64,000 bases of DNA from Ancylostoma caninum (GCA_037903475.1 JBAJFG010000068.1:558001-622000); one strand, 5' to 3'; positions 48,900 to 61,210 are shown, counted from the first letter of the stretch. Made by a program: numbers and translations. The notes: generated by a model not told the origin, from the sequence alone.

Positions 48900-50041
48900 A
48901 ATGCGGCTCAGTGGTTTGAGTGGCAGATTGCAATCTATCCCTATCGCTGGTTCCACTCCGTTGAAGATCCAGAGTTAAGTATTGCAGTGTTTGGGGTCCA
49001 CTGCTAGGAATGTCCCCCGTGATCTCCTTCGGGTAGTCCAGGAAGGCATCCGGCAACGTTTTGCATAAATTTCTAAGATAAACTACGATAAGTGTAAGTG
49101 TAAGTAATAGTGGACATTTGTATGTTGCATCGCGTGCGCGCATAGCTCAGTGGGTTGAGCGAATGATCGACGTTGTGGTGGTCAGGGGATCGAATCCTGC
49201 CCTGTGCCCCCGTTTTGCAAATACATATAGTATGCTGCCTACGACTGCTGCAGTTATCTAACAAACTCCAACATAAAAAGTAGCCCGGATGGCTCAGTGG
49301 TTTGAGTGGCAGATTGCAATCTGTCCCTATCGCTGGTTCCACTCCGTTGGAGATCCAGAGTTAAGTATCGCAGTGTTTGGGGTTCACTGCTTGGAACGTC
49401 CCCCGTGATCTCCTTCGGGTAGTCCAGGAAGGCATCCGGCAACGTTTTGCATAAATTTCGAAGATAAACTACGATAAGTGTAAGTGTAAGTAATAGTAAT
49501 AGTGTAGTGTAATAGTGAAAAACCACTTTTTCAAAGTTGAGGGAAACCGGGAGAGAGTAACTCCGCCGTAAAGGACTGCTCCACGAAAGATAAATGACAG
49601 CGGTAGAACTACTTCGCAATGGATATGGAACAATTTATACGGATTTCAATTATTTCTGAGGATCCCGAATTGGATGAGCTTTATTATTCAGATGGGATAA
49701 CTGAAGTACTGTGTCCATCTATAGTATAACGGCCATTTTTGTATTCGCGAAGCAGTGTACTATAGCAGAAAATGGAAGAGTTGGCTTCGCTTATTGTGTA
49801 TTCAGAAATCTTTCCCCATGAAAATCACAAAAATGAAAAAACGTGAAAGTTGTGAAAATGGTCCCCTGCTTTATAGCCTTAACATATCCACTGCACTCTG
49901 TCTACTATGGACTAAAATTGTATTTTTCTTCGCTTTCTCCCAAGCTCGAGTGATTTATAGCTCATTAATACCGGGGCGCCGGAGGGTGGCGGCGGCCGGC
50001 GCCCGCCGGCGCCCATTTGCAGTGGCTGCCGGACCCGACTG
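48900..50041 (+). mobile_element. tRNA-bearing TIR element, copy 5, left end replaced by tandem core
   Basis: The right terminus is complete (ending GGACCCGACTG at 50041, flanked by AA rather than TA). The left end lacks the terminal repeat and begins within tRNA-like module 2 (48900-48962). A full core follows (module 1 at 49132-49207, module 2 at 49281-49353), so part of the core is doubled. It abuts the RTE fragment at 48890. Confidence 0.78.
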
Positions 50042-50180
50042 AAGTTTGCGAGAAAATTCGTGCCCCTCGCGAAATTTGCTCATTATCCCCTTTTTAACAG
50101 AGGAGAACCAGAGTTCCATGTGGGATCAGGAAGTGGATGGTTCAGAGGCCCTGCCAGTCTTGCCCTGGCTCCTCCCTCTG

Positions 50181-51198
50181 TCTTCATATATGAATCTCAC
50201 GAGTGATTTCCAGATGGCGCAATGCTCCTGAGATTGAAGCAGCGACCACTGCTCCTCTGTTTCAGATTCCATGGAAAAAAATGGTTCCCATACCTCATTC
50301 GAAGCACGAATGAGACCATGTCCCTAGTGTTCAAGACGGACCATGACGTCTCCTACGACGGTTTCCGAATCCTATTCTCAGCTGGTACATACTCTTTTGG
50401 CATTGACATTAAAAAACTACTCATCAGATTTTAACATTCGTTCCAGAACCCAACGATGACTACAGTGCACCGCTCCAGGTGCAGTCGCACACTTCCACTA
50501 TTATCATATTCATCCTCTCGGTGATGCTCGTTATAGCTGTTGCTGTCGCTGTTTACAGGAGGTGTGCTCAATGAAGGCTAGAGAACAAAACTAGGAAAGT
50601 TTCCCTGATTCAGGGTTCCCAGCCGGTTCGATAATCCCGTCTACGTGGCATCAGTGAGCTACTCAGACGACACTATCGAGTAAGCGTTTAGAAATTTATA
50701 TTTTTCTAGTGTAGTGTCTTAGGATACCTTGGAAACCAATTCGACTACTTTTTTTGGATTTCAAAAAAAGTAGGAAGTACAGTGGCGGAATTCATGAACG
50801 TTCATGAGGTCAGAGACATGGTGGCCGAGTGGGAAAGACACTGGATCGTTAAGCAGAGGGTCGGGGGTTTGAAGCTCGTCATGAGCGCTCGTTTTGCATC
50901 CTTGTTTTTTTTGTTGAAGTCCCTTGGAGTCGAGGGCAGTAATGACATGGTGTAGCACCTACTCAAACAAAGATTCGAGCCAGATAGGTTTCATTCCGAT
51001 CTGCGAGCCTGGCATCTTGCACCTCCCTTGTGAGTAAAATTTCCTGTAGTGTTCTCGGAATCAAATTTTTTTGCTGTGATGGGATTTGTGATGGAAACGC
51101 CCCTATTTCTGCTTGAAAGGCTCGTCTACCCTTGGTCCTGGGAAGTTAGTTCCTTTTCCGGAACGTTCATGATGTCCACCATTGATACCACGCGTGGG
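50181..51198 (+). repeat. Segmental duplication, member 2
   Basis: Exact partner of 39768-40785. It carries exons 14-17 of the CUB gene without the rest of the coding sequence upstream. Confidence 0.85.
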
Positions 51199-51328
51199 TG
51201 GTACGTATTACAGAAGGGACTGAAAGGGTTATAAGATGATGAATATTTTTCTTGTTCTCCATTTCTTATCTATTTCAGCACCAACACCGACGTTTTTCGA
51301 TGAACCCACGTCATGCCTTCAGAGGCCT

Positions 51329-51435
51329 CATGCATCATTGAGATTACCCAGGGTAAAAAAATGCACCCCACACGAATTTAGTCGTCGTCAACACAGACGT
51401 CAAAACATTTACCCAGGGTAATCTCAATGATGCAT
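51329..51435. repeat. Palindromic ATTACCC MITE, duplicate-segment copy
   Basis: Same element as 42082-42190 at the matching site of the duplicate, with a closer inverted match (GAGATTACCCAGGGTAAA against TTTACCCAGGGTAATCTC). Its presence in both copies dates it before the duplication. Confidence 0.8.
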
Positions 51436-52038
51436 CCTGGCCCAGGTTCCCTCCCATTCATTGTTCATGGTGCTTTTTGTTTTGCATTTTCATGTCCTCT
51501 ACTCACAACTTTTTCCTGCTAACACTATGTATATATTAGAATTCTCCTACTTAACTGCTATGGTCCCGTTCCTAGTTGTTGAGTAGTTTCTGTACATTTC
51601 TGTGGTCCATGGTCATCGTTTCCTGGCATGTATTGATTAACTAATAAATATTTTATTATACTAAGAGCAGCCGCACCAGTATCATGACGTCATCATCACT
51701 GACGTAACCACTAGAAACAATTGAAAACATTCTTTCCACCTGTGTAGTAAAGGTAGCTACTACAGAAGGAGGGAAAATGCCCTTATTTTCTGTTTAGATC
51801 ATACCTGTGTAATACCTTTTAGATATGTATGCTACCGTTACGGTTGAAAATATGTATTCAGTACATTACCCACGCCGTAGTAGAGTTCCCCAGGGAGGGA
51901 TCCTTTCTCCGCCACTTTTCTTGATATACACAGTGATTTACCATTAAAACTAAAGATAACCGTATAAGTAATGGCCTTCTTGTCCATTCTGTTTATTTGA
52001 GGCAATAGTCGTGATGAAATATTTGCCTTTAGAACATA

Positions 52039-52303
52039 CAGTGGAAATTAATGGCGGGGACCATCCGCGGCCACGAGAAGAGCGCCACGCAACCGCGCCG
52101 CGCACGCCATAGCCGATGTCTTCTGCTGCTGTTATGCTATTTCCAGCAGCTTTTCTACCCGTTTCAATGATTTTCGACAGGATTGGGAAGAAAATGCGCA
52201 GAAAGAGCATTCCGGTGGCATACGACACCGATCCCGGCGCGTGCGACGCGGTTGCGCGGTGTCCTCGAGGCCGCGGATGGGCTACTGCCATTGACGTCCA
52301 CTG
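52039..52303. mobile_element. CAGTGG MITE with GC-rich arms, 265 bp
   Basis: TA at 52037-52038 and 52304-52305. Inverted ends start CAGTGGAAATTAATGGC (left) and CAGTGGACGTCAATGGC (right, reverse complemented) and extend about 70 bp through a block rich in CCGCGGCC and CAACCGCGCCGC. No coding sequence. Confidence 0.82.
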
Positions 52304-52954
52304 TAACATCCCTTCAAGTATGTCCGAAACAACGGTATTGTATCTAGACTAACACCACTTTAACGAGTTAACTTTGTCACGCAAAAGTGAAGTAGGAGAT
52401 CTCGGAGTTGTTATTGATGAAAAGTTGATTTTTGCAATCAAATGACCATGTATGTATTAATCAAGTAAAGTTCGGAAAACAGCTCTTCAGATTTTCCATA
52501 ATGCTTCATTAAACCTTTCTCTGTTGGAAAATTGCTATTCACTTGATAATGTGGAGGTGATTACAACTAATAATTGAGGTTATGGCTTCGAGACATGTGC
52601 TGCCAGCAAACTAAAAACTAACTAACAACGCCATCCGGACATGTTGGTGAAGAAGATAAGCAGAATCTAGTGAATGTTATGATGTTGAAAATTAGCCTAC
52701 TACTTGTTGTGGAGCTGGTTCCAACACGGGTGCCTATGGGGCTGAGTGGATTTTTTATAAAAAGTCGATGAGCAAAAGGAATTTGTACGGGACCTGCGAA
52801 GGAACGAAAAAAAAAAACTGGACTTGGGAAAGATGCTTTGGCAGGAGTAGTCTGGTGAGATTCCCAGTGTTGACTGGGTTTTTGAGGCAGAGCGGAGTTG
52901 AGTTCGAAGTTGCAGATTTTGAGAGTCTCAATTGGGAGTGACATTCGAGGGTAA

Positions 52955-53380
52955 AGGCCCCATTCCAACTCAGAGCCAAAAAAATCAGAATTTTTTGAAA
53001 TTTTCACATGAAAAGGATCTCCAGGAGCTCCTGATCGTGGTATAGGTGATTCAGTGGTAAAGTGCCAGGAATACCTTTTCGAATTTGGGCGGAGCCGTGG
53101 CGGATCCAGAGGGTCTCCTTATCATGCCCTCCCTTGCTGGTTATTGTTAGGAAGTAGATGATGAAGGACTCTTGGGAGCAGTATTAATTTCCTCAGAGGG
53201 TGCACGAGTGTGTGTGCACTGTCTGGAAACCTTGTGCTGCCGCCTACCCTGACTCCGCTCTCTCGCTCCACAAGATTTGAGGATCGAGGACTTGATTTCT
53301 GGCAGTTTTGCATGAAAACACGTATAAATTTGTGATCAGTAGCTCCAATAGAATATTTGCCCATTTTCCTGGCCAGACGA
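52955..53380. repeat. CTCCGCCC-type palindromic repeat, duplicate copy
   Basis: Aligns with 43113-43590 with several substitutions and small deletions. Confidence 0.6.
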
Positions 53381-54384
53381 CGAGATCACTATAGAAAGAG
53401 CCTGCTCAGCTCACAACCTCTCTTCATTTTCTCCCTTGCGCTTTGAATATTTTCAGTTTTGAACTTTTTGTTCGATATTTTGTAGCAGAAATAGAAGTCA
53501 TTGCCGAATTACATATTAGATTATAATTCTATGACTCACCACGATATCATTTCATGCTTTTTCTTTCACTGGAATGTGATCTAGCAAAGTTTGTATATTC
53601 GCTCTATCGCAGCTTCATCACAAACACAGCCCACACGCGACGAGATGCTCGTCTCTGTACAGCGGCGTGACTTTTCCTCTATTCTGCATGGAACCTTTAT
53701 TTTTCTACTCTTAGATTTTGTTGCTGTACCTTGCAGAGGTAAATTCTCCACACTTTTCTGGATTGACCCTTTGCAAAGAAGACATTTAGGGAACTTCCTA
53801 TAATTCATCTTATCATTAGATGAAAGAACTACAAGTAAATCACGCCTGAGAGAAATGCTGAAGTGTTTGCCAATTTCCCTGACTAACAAAGCTAGCAAAA
53901 TTCCTCATTCTGCATGAAAATGAGCAGTGACTTTTCTTGGTTGCACCTATCTTTGTCTGATTTCCCAAGAAATGCTTCCCGATATCGAAAAATATGGTGA
54001 AGTGCTGTTTCAATAGAGAAAAGAAGAGCCAACACAACGATAAAAATAAGAGACCACAGAAGAAATACACCAATTCTGACAAATTACAGGTCAGGAATGT
54101 GCATGTTCACAGAAGATCTTCGATCCTAGCGTTGCCAGTGGAGCGATTGAGGATGACACTAGTGGCAAATGGTGTTCGCAAAGATACTGCGAATTTTTGG
54201 TAAGGCATTGATTTTAAGAACCATAACAAAAATTCAGAAGCGGAAATAAAAATAGTAAATTATAACAATAATCTGGTGCAAAGTATTTACTGTTTGTACT
54301 CTGCATGTATTTTGAAAAATTTACCGACCTACTGATTTAGGAGCAGGACTCTTGCATCAAGGAATGCAGTCTGTTTGGTCTACC

Positions 54385-54650
54385 GCGCCGCAGCACCTAC
54401 GCGACGCGGCAGATCAGTTGGGCGCTACGGTTGTCGGGCATTGCCGGTATAATGCGGTGCCGGTTAATGATCTCCTTATGTTTTTTTTTCGGAATTAGAA
54501 CAAAGGCACAATGAAAGACAGTGGAATTACAAGCAAAACATCAAAACCGACAACGCTCCACAAACACAGCGCTCTGCTGGCCTGCCGCGCCGCGCCGCAC
54601 CACCCACGCGACGCGGCAGACCAGATGGGCGGCAATCCGCGATGCAAAAG
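54385..54650. repeat. GC-rich GCCGCGCC repeats in CUB gene B intron
   Basis: Two blocks (54385-54420 and 54575-54645) carry GCCGCGCCG...GACGCGGCAGACCAGA, the same core as 55834-55933, in the intron between exons 2 and 3 of CUB gene B. Confidence 0.45.
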
Positions 54651-55833
54651 TGATTGGTCAGAACCGTAGACATAAGAAATTAGTTGCTTTGCTCTTTTGA
54701 AGTTCTACTAATGTTTCAACCTTGCTCTTACAACCCTTTTGCACGTGTGGCCATTGATTTGTAATCAAGTAATACTTTAATAATTTGACAAAAATAATAA
54801 TATGTCGACAAAGACACCATTACTTTTAATTTTAATGAAGTCAGCCCTGTCATTTTCCTCAGAGAGAAAGTGAGACTTGCATTTCTAGGTGGAACCCAAT
54901 CAGGACAAGGCACTAACCCTGTCGATACGGTACGCTATGCTAAATGAGTTCAACACAATCGAAATACATCAGTATTTCTTTGCAAACAACACGAGAGTTA
55001 TTCTTCCTGAATATGCTCGACTGAAGAGGTTAGTGACTTAGCGCCAGAATTTCTTGAATGTTTATATTTAATGTCTATGTTTATGCAAGAATTGCGAATT
55101 CAAGTTTATGCGACCATTTTTTTCATTCTGCACAGAACCAGTCCGTGATATTGGAATGTGCACTGGATTCCCGCAGAATTCTCTAGCGAATTACTGTCCA
55201 AATTCTCACCAAAGATTCAAGATTTTATGGATTTTCAGGATTAAATCATATACAGTGCCGGTGAATCACTGAAGCAAGTTGTAGTAGATTCACTAGTAGG
55301 AATTTCACTGCTAGGCCAGAGTCATAGATACTAGTTTGAGCATATTCGACACTTTCTCACAGAATGTCCTGATATTTGCATCAGGACGCTCTGAAAGTCC
55401 CAGATGTGCGATCCTTTGTGCTTTTGTGGTCTATATTGTAAACACATAATCAAGATAAATGGTGGTATCCTGCCCTCCCATTATTCCTGCTTTCGTAGCT
55501 CATAGCGAGCACTTGTGGATAGAATTGCAGATAAATCTTGTTATTATCACTGACCTAAGGGACCAGATCCCTCCACACTTGCAACTGGTGTGAAGGTAGG
55601 AGCCAAGAATCCTACGCGCCAGTACACAGAAGGTTTATTGCCAATGCTAGCAGCACGGGAAAGAAATGCTTGTAAACGTTTCCTGACAGTAGATAAGAAA
55701 GAAATATGTAAACATTACTCATGAACAACTCACAAGTAGAATAAGAAACAACAAAAACAAAAACTGTAATAAACAAAAGTAATCTTACTCTACCAATTAT
55801 CAAACAGCCTCGATTCGTCTACAATCATTGTTA

Positions 55834-55933
55834 CATCACAGAATACTGCAGCTCTGGTTTGTCTTCCTTGCCGCACCATCGACGCGGTGCGGTGAAGCGG
55901 CGCGGCAGACCAGACGAGCAGCATTCTGTGATG
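55834..55933. repeat. GC-rich palindromic element
   Basis: CATCACAGAATACTGC at the left and GCATTCTGTGATG at the right frame a block of CCGCACC...GGTGCGG and GCGGCGCGGCAGACCAGAC. Related blocks with GCGGCGCGGCAGRCCAGA occur at 22300-22380 and 54385-54650. Confidence 0.55.
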
Positions 55934-56519
55934 CAGAAGAAATTAACTGGCACGGTGTGCACTCTCAAAGGGTGCACAAGCACCACTGATCTATCGCATA
56001 TGAAGAACTCCAGTTGTCGAGGCCCGCAAGACGCAGTGCACACTGTCCGCGGCGCGGCTACCTCTGAACAGAGAGCGAGAGCACGTATCGATCACGGAGT
56101 GCAGCAGACAGCCAGAGTGCCGCGCCGCGGCGGAAAATACTGCATGCGGGCCTCAGCAGTCGCAGTTCGCTATCCTTTTAAGACACAAGAAACTCGAGCA
56201 GCTAATTCAAACGGGGGATCCCGTTCTCCTCCACTTTTCTCATCCAGAGACCTTTAGAACTCATGGCTAATACAATACTAAATGTTCATTATTTGATGCA
56301 CATTTGTTTATTTCAGAAATTACGAGGATTCCAAGCCAATTTTCACCGCTGCTCAAGGAGTCGGTTTCATAGTTCGTTCTTTTCTGCATCCAAGACAATC
56401 ACAGGCTTCCTTCTCATTCCTTTTCTACAGGAGTGCACCAGGTGCGAAAATGAGAGCGTTTATTTCAGTCACCAAGGCAAATTTCACATTTTTACACGTG
56501 AATCTAGTAAAGATAGATA

Positions 56520-56788
56520 CAGTGGACGTCAGTGGCGTTGGCCCATCTGCGGCCTCGAGAAGGATGTCGCGCAACCGCGCCGCGCGCGCCATAACCACTG
56601 CGTTCTGCTACCGTTATGCAGTTTCTAGCAGTTTTCGTGCCCGACTGTAAGGATTTTCGAGTAGATCGAGAAGAAAGTACCCTAAGCATAGCATTCCGGC
56701 GCCGACGACACCGATCCGGGCGCGCGCGGCGCGGTCGCGCCGCGTCCTTCTCGAGGCCGTGGGCGGGGCACCGCCATTGCCTTCACTG
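56520..56788. mobile_element. CAGTGG MITE, second copy, 269 bp
   Basis: TA at 56518-56519 and 56789-56790. Same ends and GC-rich arms as 52039-52303 (CAGTGGACGTCAGTGGCG; right end CAGTGAAGGCAATGGCGG). It lies in the intron between exons 4 and 5 of CUB gene B. Confidence 0.82.
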
Positions 56789-57317
56789 TATGTGAGTAGC
56801 AACATATTGCCTGTAATTTACTGAAGAAAACAAATTTACAGATGAAGGAACATGTCCATTCCCATTAGTTCAAGCCTCAGAATCATACAGGAAAATAACG
56901 ACAATAAATGCTTCTGGAGATATGGGAAAACGTGAGTTCTTATAAGGGATATCAATACAAAGTGTGGCATTCGTCAGCACACCCTACAATCACCATCTTG
57001 CGCTTCGTAAGACCCCTCACAATCAGTCCACTGTGAAAGCCGCTGCTTCACACAATCGCCTTCCTTTTCACTTGGCAAGAATACGCATTGGTGTGTTAGT
57101 TAGTGTTAGTGTTAGTGTAATAGTTACTGCCACAGCACATACTAATGACCAGGAAAATGTCTTAAGTACACAACTTTACTTTTTTTGCAGAATGCCCATT
57201 ACGGATTATTTCGTCAGTTCCTGGGCGAAACGTATTCGTAGCCGTCAATGCTCTCGGTAGCTTTGCCACCCCTGAGGTGTTGAGAGGAGGTCAACATTCA
57301 TTGTGGGTGTTCAAGAG

Positions 57318-57795
57318 ATAAGTAACTGCTTACAGCCAAATAGCTAGATAAAAAAAAACTTCACAAAATTCGAGAAATCTTTTCCTTGCAGAAGGTTTGC
57401 AACAGATTTCCTATTGGATCAATTGGTGGAGGGATCGAAGATAAAGTCGGTTAGGTGGCTGAGTGCTTGGTTTTGGGGCAATTTTGAGGTGACCCATTCT
57501 GTACACTGGCATCTACATAATGTCTTGTACATCCAAGCACTACTGCAACCCTCACATGAAAGCTTGACCTTTCTAGTCTCTCTCTTGATGCGACTCTCCT
57601 GGCTTACTTTTGCGGTTCTTCTGCGTGTTATCAGTTTAACGCCTCTCATTTCTCAACTAGACCTTGGAAATATGTACCTGTCTGCTGCGGTCCTTCTGCA
57701 AGTATATCTAGCCTTCTACTGCTGTAAGACTGCGACTGTGCTGTTCATTCTATACCTTTTCTTATTTTTCACATTGTGAGCATCTTGTCTTACAG
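57318..57795 (+). other. Intron of CUB gene B with AT at its 5' end
   Basis: Starts ATAAGTAAC and ends TCTTACAG. A stretch at 57379-57440 matches 46797-46860 in copy M; its open frame (RFATDFLLDQL) does not fit the phases of either neighbour, so I treat it as intronic. Confidence 0.5.
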
Positions 57796-59867
57796 CCACA
57801 GGGGATCGAACACCTCCTTCATTCTCTCCGAAAATGGAGGTGTGGACCTGCTGATCACTAAGGCGCTTCCAGGCACTATACCTCTTGATGCGACGTTCAA
57901 GGAGCTGTCCAGTGATCGTCAGTGCTAGCACTTATTTATTAAATTATTTCTGGGATCTCAGGATGCTGGTCTAGTGAATCTCCTTCAATTCTTGAGAGCC
58001 ATAATTTTCTTTTTACAGCTTGCCTTTGCAACAGTACGACCCTGATTGTTGGTAGTGAACCCGTCCACGTCATTTCTCCTGGTTTTCCTGATTTCTACTG
58101 TTCCAAATTCAAATGTAGCAGAAAATTTCTTCATGAAAACAACACAGAGGATGACACATACCTCGCATTCATTCGGAAAGGTATTCATTTTGTAAATTAG
58201 ATGAATTTTTCTGCAATATTATATCGGAAATGCAGTATTTTCAGCCTAAGTGGCGTTCACAAAAATCTGACCCTCGTTCTCTCCGGATATTCCATGGAAA
58301 CAAATTTCTTAACCGGGGATTCACAGACAAGCTACGGCTACAACATGACCGTGAAATCAGTCCGTTTACCGAGCGGTAAGTCTGCAGGGGATGATAACGG
58401 CTTATTATAATATAACCAAGATCCTGTTCAGAATGTCTGTGCCCTCATGAAAGAGGCCTCAAGACTATGTTGCCGGAAGGGACTGTAATGATGAATTTGC
58501 CAAAGTACTGCACTGTTGTTTACTGTAAATGGGTAATACCAGCACCGACGAACTATATGGTACGTCTCCTAGCACTGCAGTGTTATGACCATTTTTCAAT
58601 TAAATTTACAAGAGATACGTGAGAAGACAAGTGTTTCTATTTTGCGCTCTATCTCGCCCCTTTTTGTTCTGTTCACAATGCGTTTCCGTCAACTGGCGCC
58701 TCGTTGGGTCGGCTGTTCACATTGGGCAGCGCGGGTCATATTTCAAGTTTCGCCTTTTTTATATCTGTATTGAAATTGTTTAGAACAAAGAAATTTTTCT
58801 GCACGGTAAACAAACCAGGAACAAGACGTACCTGCATTATAGACTCCATCGCAATAAATCCAATTTTTTCGTAGATACGATATTTTTCAGCAATTTGCTG
58901 CCATTTTCAACTTCACGTCGAAATTTGACAAGCTCTCCGTAAGCACAGGAGATCACATGCATTGGTGGGTCACTGTTAGAAACTTTTAAAAGGCAGCGAT
59001 AGAAATCCAAAAAAAAGAGAAAGAGTCATCTAAAGACAATTGAAAAAGATTTTTAAAAAATTGAGTAAAGGTGAGAATGGAGAAACAATTTCTATATCAA
59101 TTATGATTACGACAAAGGGGAACAATTTCTAATCGACATCCACACTTATTCGGTTGTATTTGGCTTCTTTGATTTACTTTTGCCGACAAAAAGGTACACG
59201 TGTGCCATATTGTCTTGGCGTTAGTGGGATAGCGCGACACAAAGTGGTATTAGGTTGTCTCGACAGTTTTCCGCCACTTCCAGACGTCCATCTCGAACTA
59301 ATTTTTTCGTTTATTAAATTAATAATTACGCTTTGTTGTTTACTGTTTATTGTTTATTGTATAACGAATATCTATACCTTACTTGCGAAGAGTTCGACTG
59401 ATTTCCTCATATTCATTGCGCGGTAAATGTGCCACCATTACAGACAATTTTTATTTATTGCGTCTTATTCACAACACTATAGATGCACAATTCAGATAGA
59501 ATACGAGTTCTGATTGAGCAGTTACCATTACTAAGAAAATCTATAGTAGTCATATTAATCCATGCTACACGTATCTTGGACCTAACAGCTCGTTCGAACG
59601 AAGCGCTGGAACATCTGGTGGCGATTCTCCTGCTTATTTTGATGTATGCAGTTCCTGCCCTGACAGTGAAGCTAGTTCCCCTTATTACACGTTTAGCTTT
59701 TGCTAACGCAATTTCAATGCCATTTTTGCGCTGGAAACACATTGCAAGCACCACACCTAGTTGTTGTATGATGCAGAAAACACATTGGAGGTGTTGCACG
59801 GATCAGCATTAACACTGCAGAGCAGCATAAATGGCTTTTCCCCAATTCGCTGGGAAAATTGCAGCCG

Positions 59868-59972
59868 AATCATTGAGATTACACTGGATAGACATGTTGA
59901 CGCCGCAAACATCTACCCATCATTACCATGGGCGTCATTACTTTCATCCTGAGTAATCAATAAACCAGGGTG
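59868..59972. repeat. Palindromic ATTACCC MITE, diverged copy
   Basis: ATCATTGAGATTACACTGGATA and CATCCTGAGTAATCAATAAACC. The flanks align with those of 47307-47405, so the two sit in a shared duplicated tract inside CUB copies M and B. Confidence 0.55.
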
Positions 59973-60000
59973 TTCTCAATACATCAAGATATTTCATGAG

Positions 60001-60990
60001 CTCTACAGCAACTTCACGATTAGATATTTGCCATTCTACAGAGACATCACGGTCGACGTCAAGAGAGGGATTCGACAGGGCGACACCGTATCGCCAAAAC
60101 TTTTCAGCTCCACTCTCGAAGACGTCATGCAGAAACTGGAATGGGATAGCATGGAAGTGCTAGTTGATGGCCGGCGATCTAACCATCTCCGCTGACGACA
60201 TCGTCCTTATAACGCAAACCATTAGCAAAGCGGAACGGATGCTGGCCGATTCCGACGACGCGTGTGGCAAGATCGGTTTTTAGCTGGATCTGACGAAGCC
60301 GATGTTCGTAAAAAACGAATAGGTCCCGGATGAAGCATTCTCGCTCAACGGAGCGACCATATCCGAATTATCCATTTACGTATATTTAGGTCGGGAAGTC
60401 AACATGATGGACGATCTCGCTCCAGAGCAAACGAGCAGCTCGAGAAGCTCATAAGAGCATCAAAGACGTAGTGAAGAAGAATAAGAACACCAGGCTCCGT
60501 GCCCACCTCTTCAACACAACGGTTCTCCCTGCTTTGACGTACCGTACGCGTCAGAAATCTGGGCGTCACGTAAGTAGAATGAGAATGCGGTCAGCGTCGT
60601 CGAACGCTCCATCGAGAGGGTGATGCTAGGAAGAACCCGCCTCACCCAAGTGAGGGCCGGATTACGGAGTTCCACTCTGCGTAAACAGTCGAAGATTAGG
60701 GACGCTGCCGCTTACGCCAAGTTGAGTAAGATCAGGTGGGCTGATGCGTCTTAACGACAATCGTTGGACAAGAGCTATCAGGATTCCACGGAACGTCAAG
60801 CACACGACAGGAAGACCACCGACCCGATGGTCAGACTTCTTCACGAAGTTCTTCAAAGAAAGTTACACGTCTCTCCGTGCTTTCGAACGGACAAAATCCA
60901 TTGGACGACTTTGACATGCGAGAGGGACAGATGGAAGGATTGCTGGCGCCCTCTCGGTATATCTGAACATCAACGGGAGTCAAGGTGATC
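60001..60990 (+). mobile_element. RTE-like non-LTR retrotransposon fragment (reverse transcriptase)
   Basis: VKRGIRQGDTVSPKLF (about 60058-60105), an ADDIVLIT core (about 60191-60214), a LTKPMFV block (about 60293) and an ISELSIYVYLGREVNMMDDL block (60358-60415) follow the order of RTE-type reverse transcriptases. The C-terminal part resembles STTRQAHDRKTTDPMVRLLHEVL (split here across frames). Frame breaks are present, including a loss just before the ADD core and an in-frame TAG near 60283. It lies in the 3.7-kb intron of CUB gene B. Confidence 0.75.
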
Positions 60991-61210
60991 GAGATGAATC
61001 AATGACGTATCCAAGCCCTGATTACCCGTGTGTCACCAGTTTTGCGGTCGTCTCTAGGTGTACGCTTCTCTACCGGATTCATTAACCCCCTTGTCTTGTG
61101 TTCAAAAAACGTGAAATGTGAAGATGTTCAATTCTGTACTTCTAACTTAATGCTTTTGAGAAACATTTTTGGAGATTTGATACAGAAACTATTCAGTGAA
61201 TTGCTAGTTT

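Larger units (their letters stand above)
43868..51421 (+). pseudogene. Remnant of a second CUB gene (copy M)
   Basis: Recognisable parts are a signal-peptide exon at 43868-43961 (donor GTAAAT intact), a CUB2 exon at 46595-46721, and C-terminal exons at 50266-50384, 50447-50561, 50614-50679, 51150-51193 and 51279-51421. These match exon 1 and exon 6 of copy B and exons 14-18 of copy A. Exons for CUB1, CUB3, CUB4 and most of CUB5 are missing. The acceptor before 46595 reads GCGG where copy B has GCAG. The interior is filled by a mariner relic, a lysine-rich peptide gene and its fragment, an RTE fragment and a tRNA-bearing TIR element. It is best read as a tandem paralogue destroyed by insertion and deletion. 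Confidence 0.75.
51199..53820 (+). repeat. Diverged part of the segmental duplication, member 2
   Basis: Aligns with 41957-44040. It is longer, in part because of a CAGTGG MITE (52039-52303) that member 1 lacks. It ends just after the first exon of CUB gene B. Confidence 0.75.

Noticed and set aside
18500..49619. Recurrent frames such as MPDAFLDYPKEITG... and MEPAIGTDCNLPLK... found at five places on both strands
   Set aside because: They are translations of the same tRNA-bearing TIR element. They exist on both strands, break freely between copies and overlap the tRNA-like modules.
57379..57440. Exon reading RFATDFLLDQLVEG in CUB gene B
   Set aside because: It cannot be placed in phase between the two CUB2 exons, which align with gene A without it.
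59455..59812. Overlapping frames of 109 and 114 codons on opposite strands
   Set aside because: They lie in a CUB gene B intron, and the partly duplicated tract at 47 kb does not keep either frame open.
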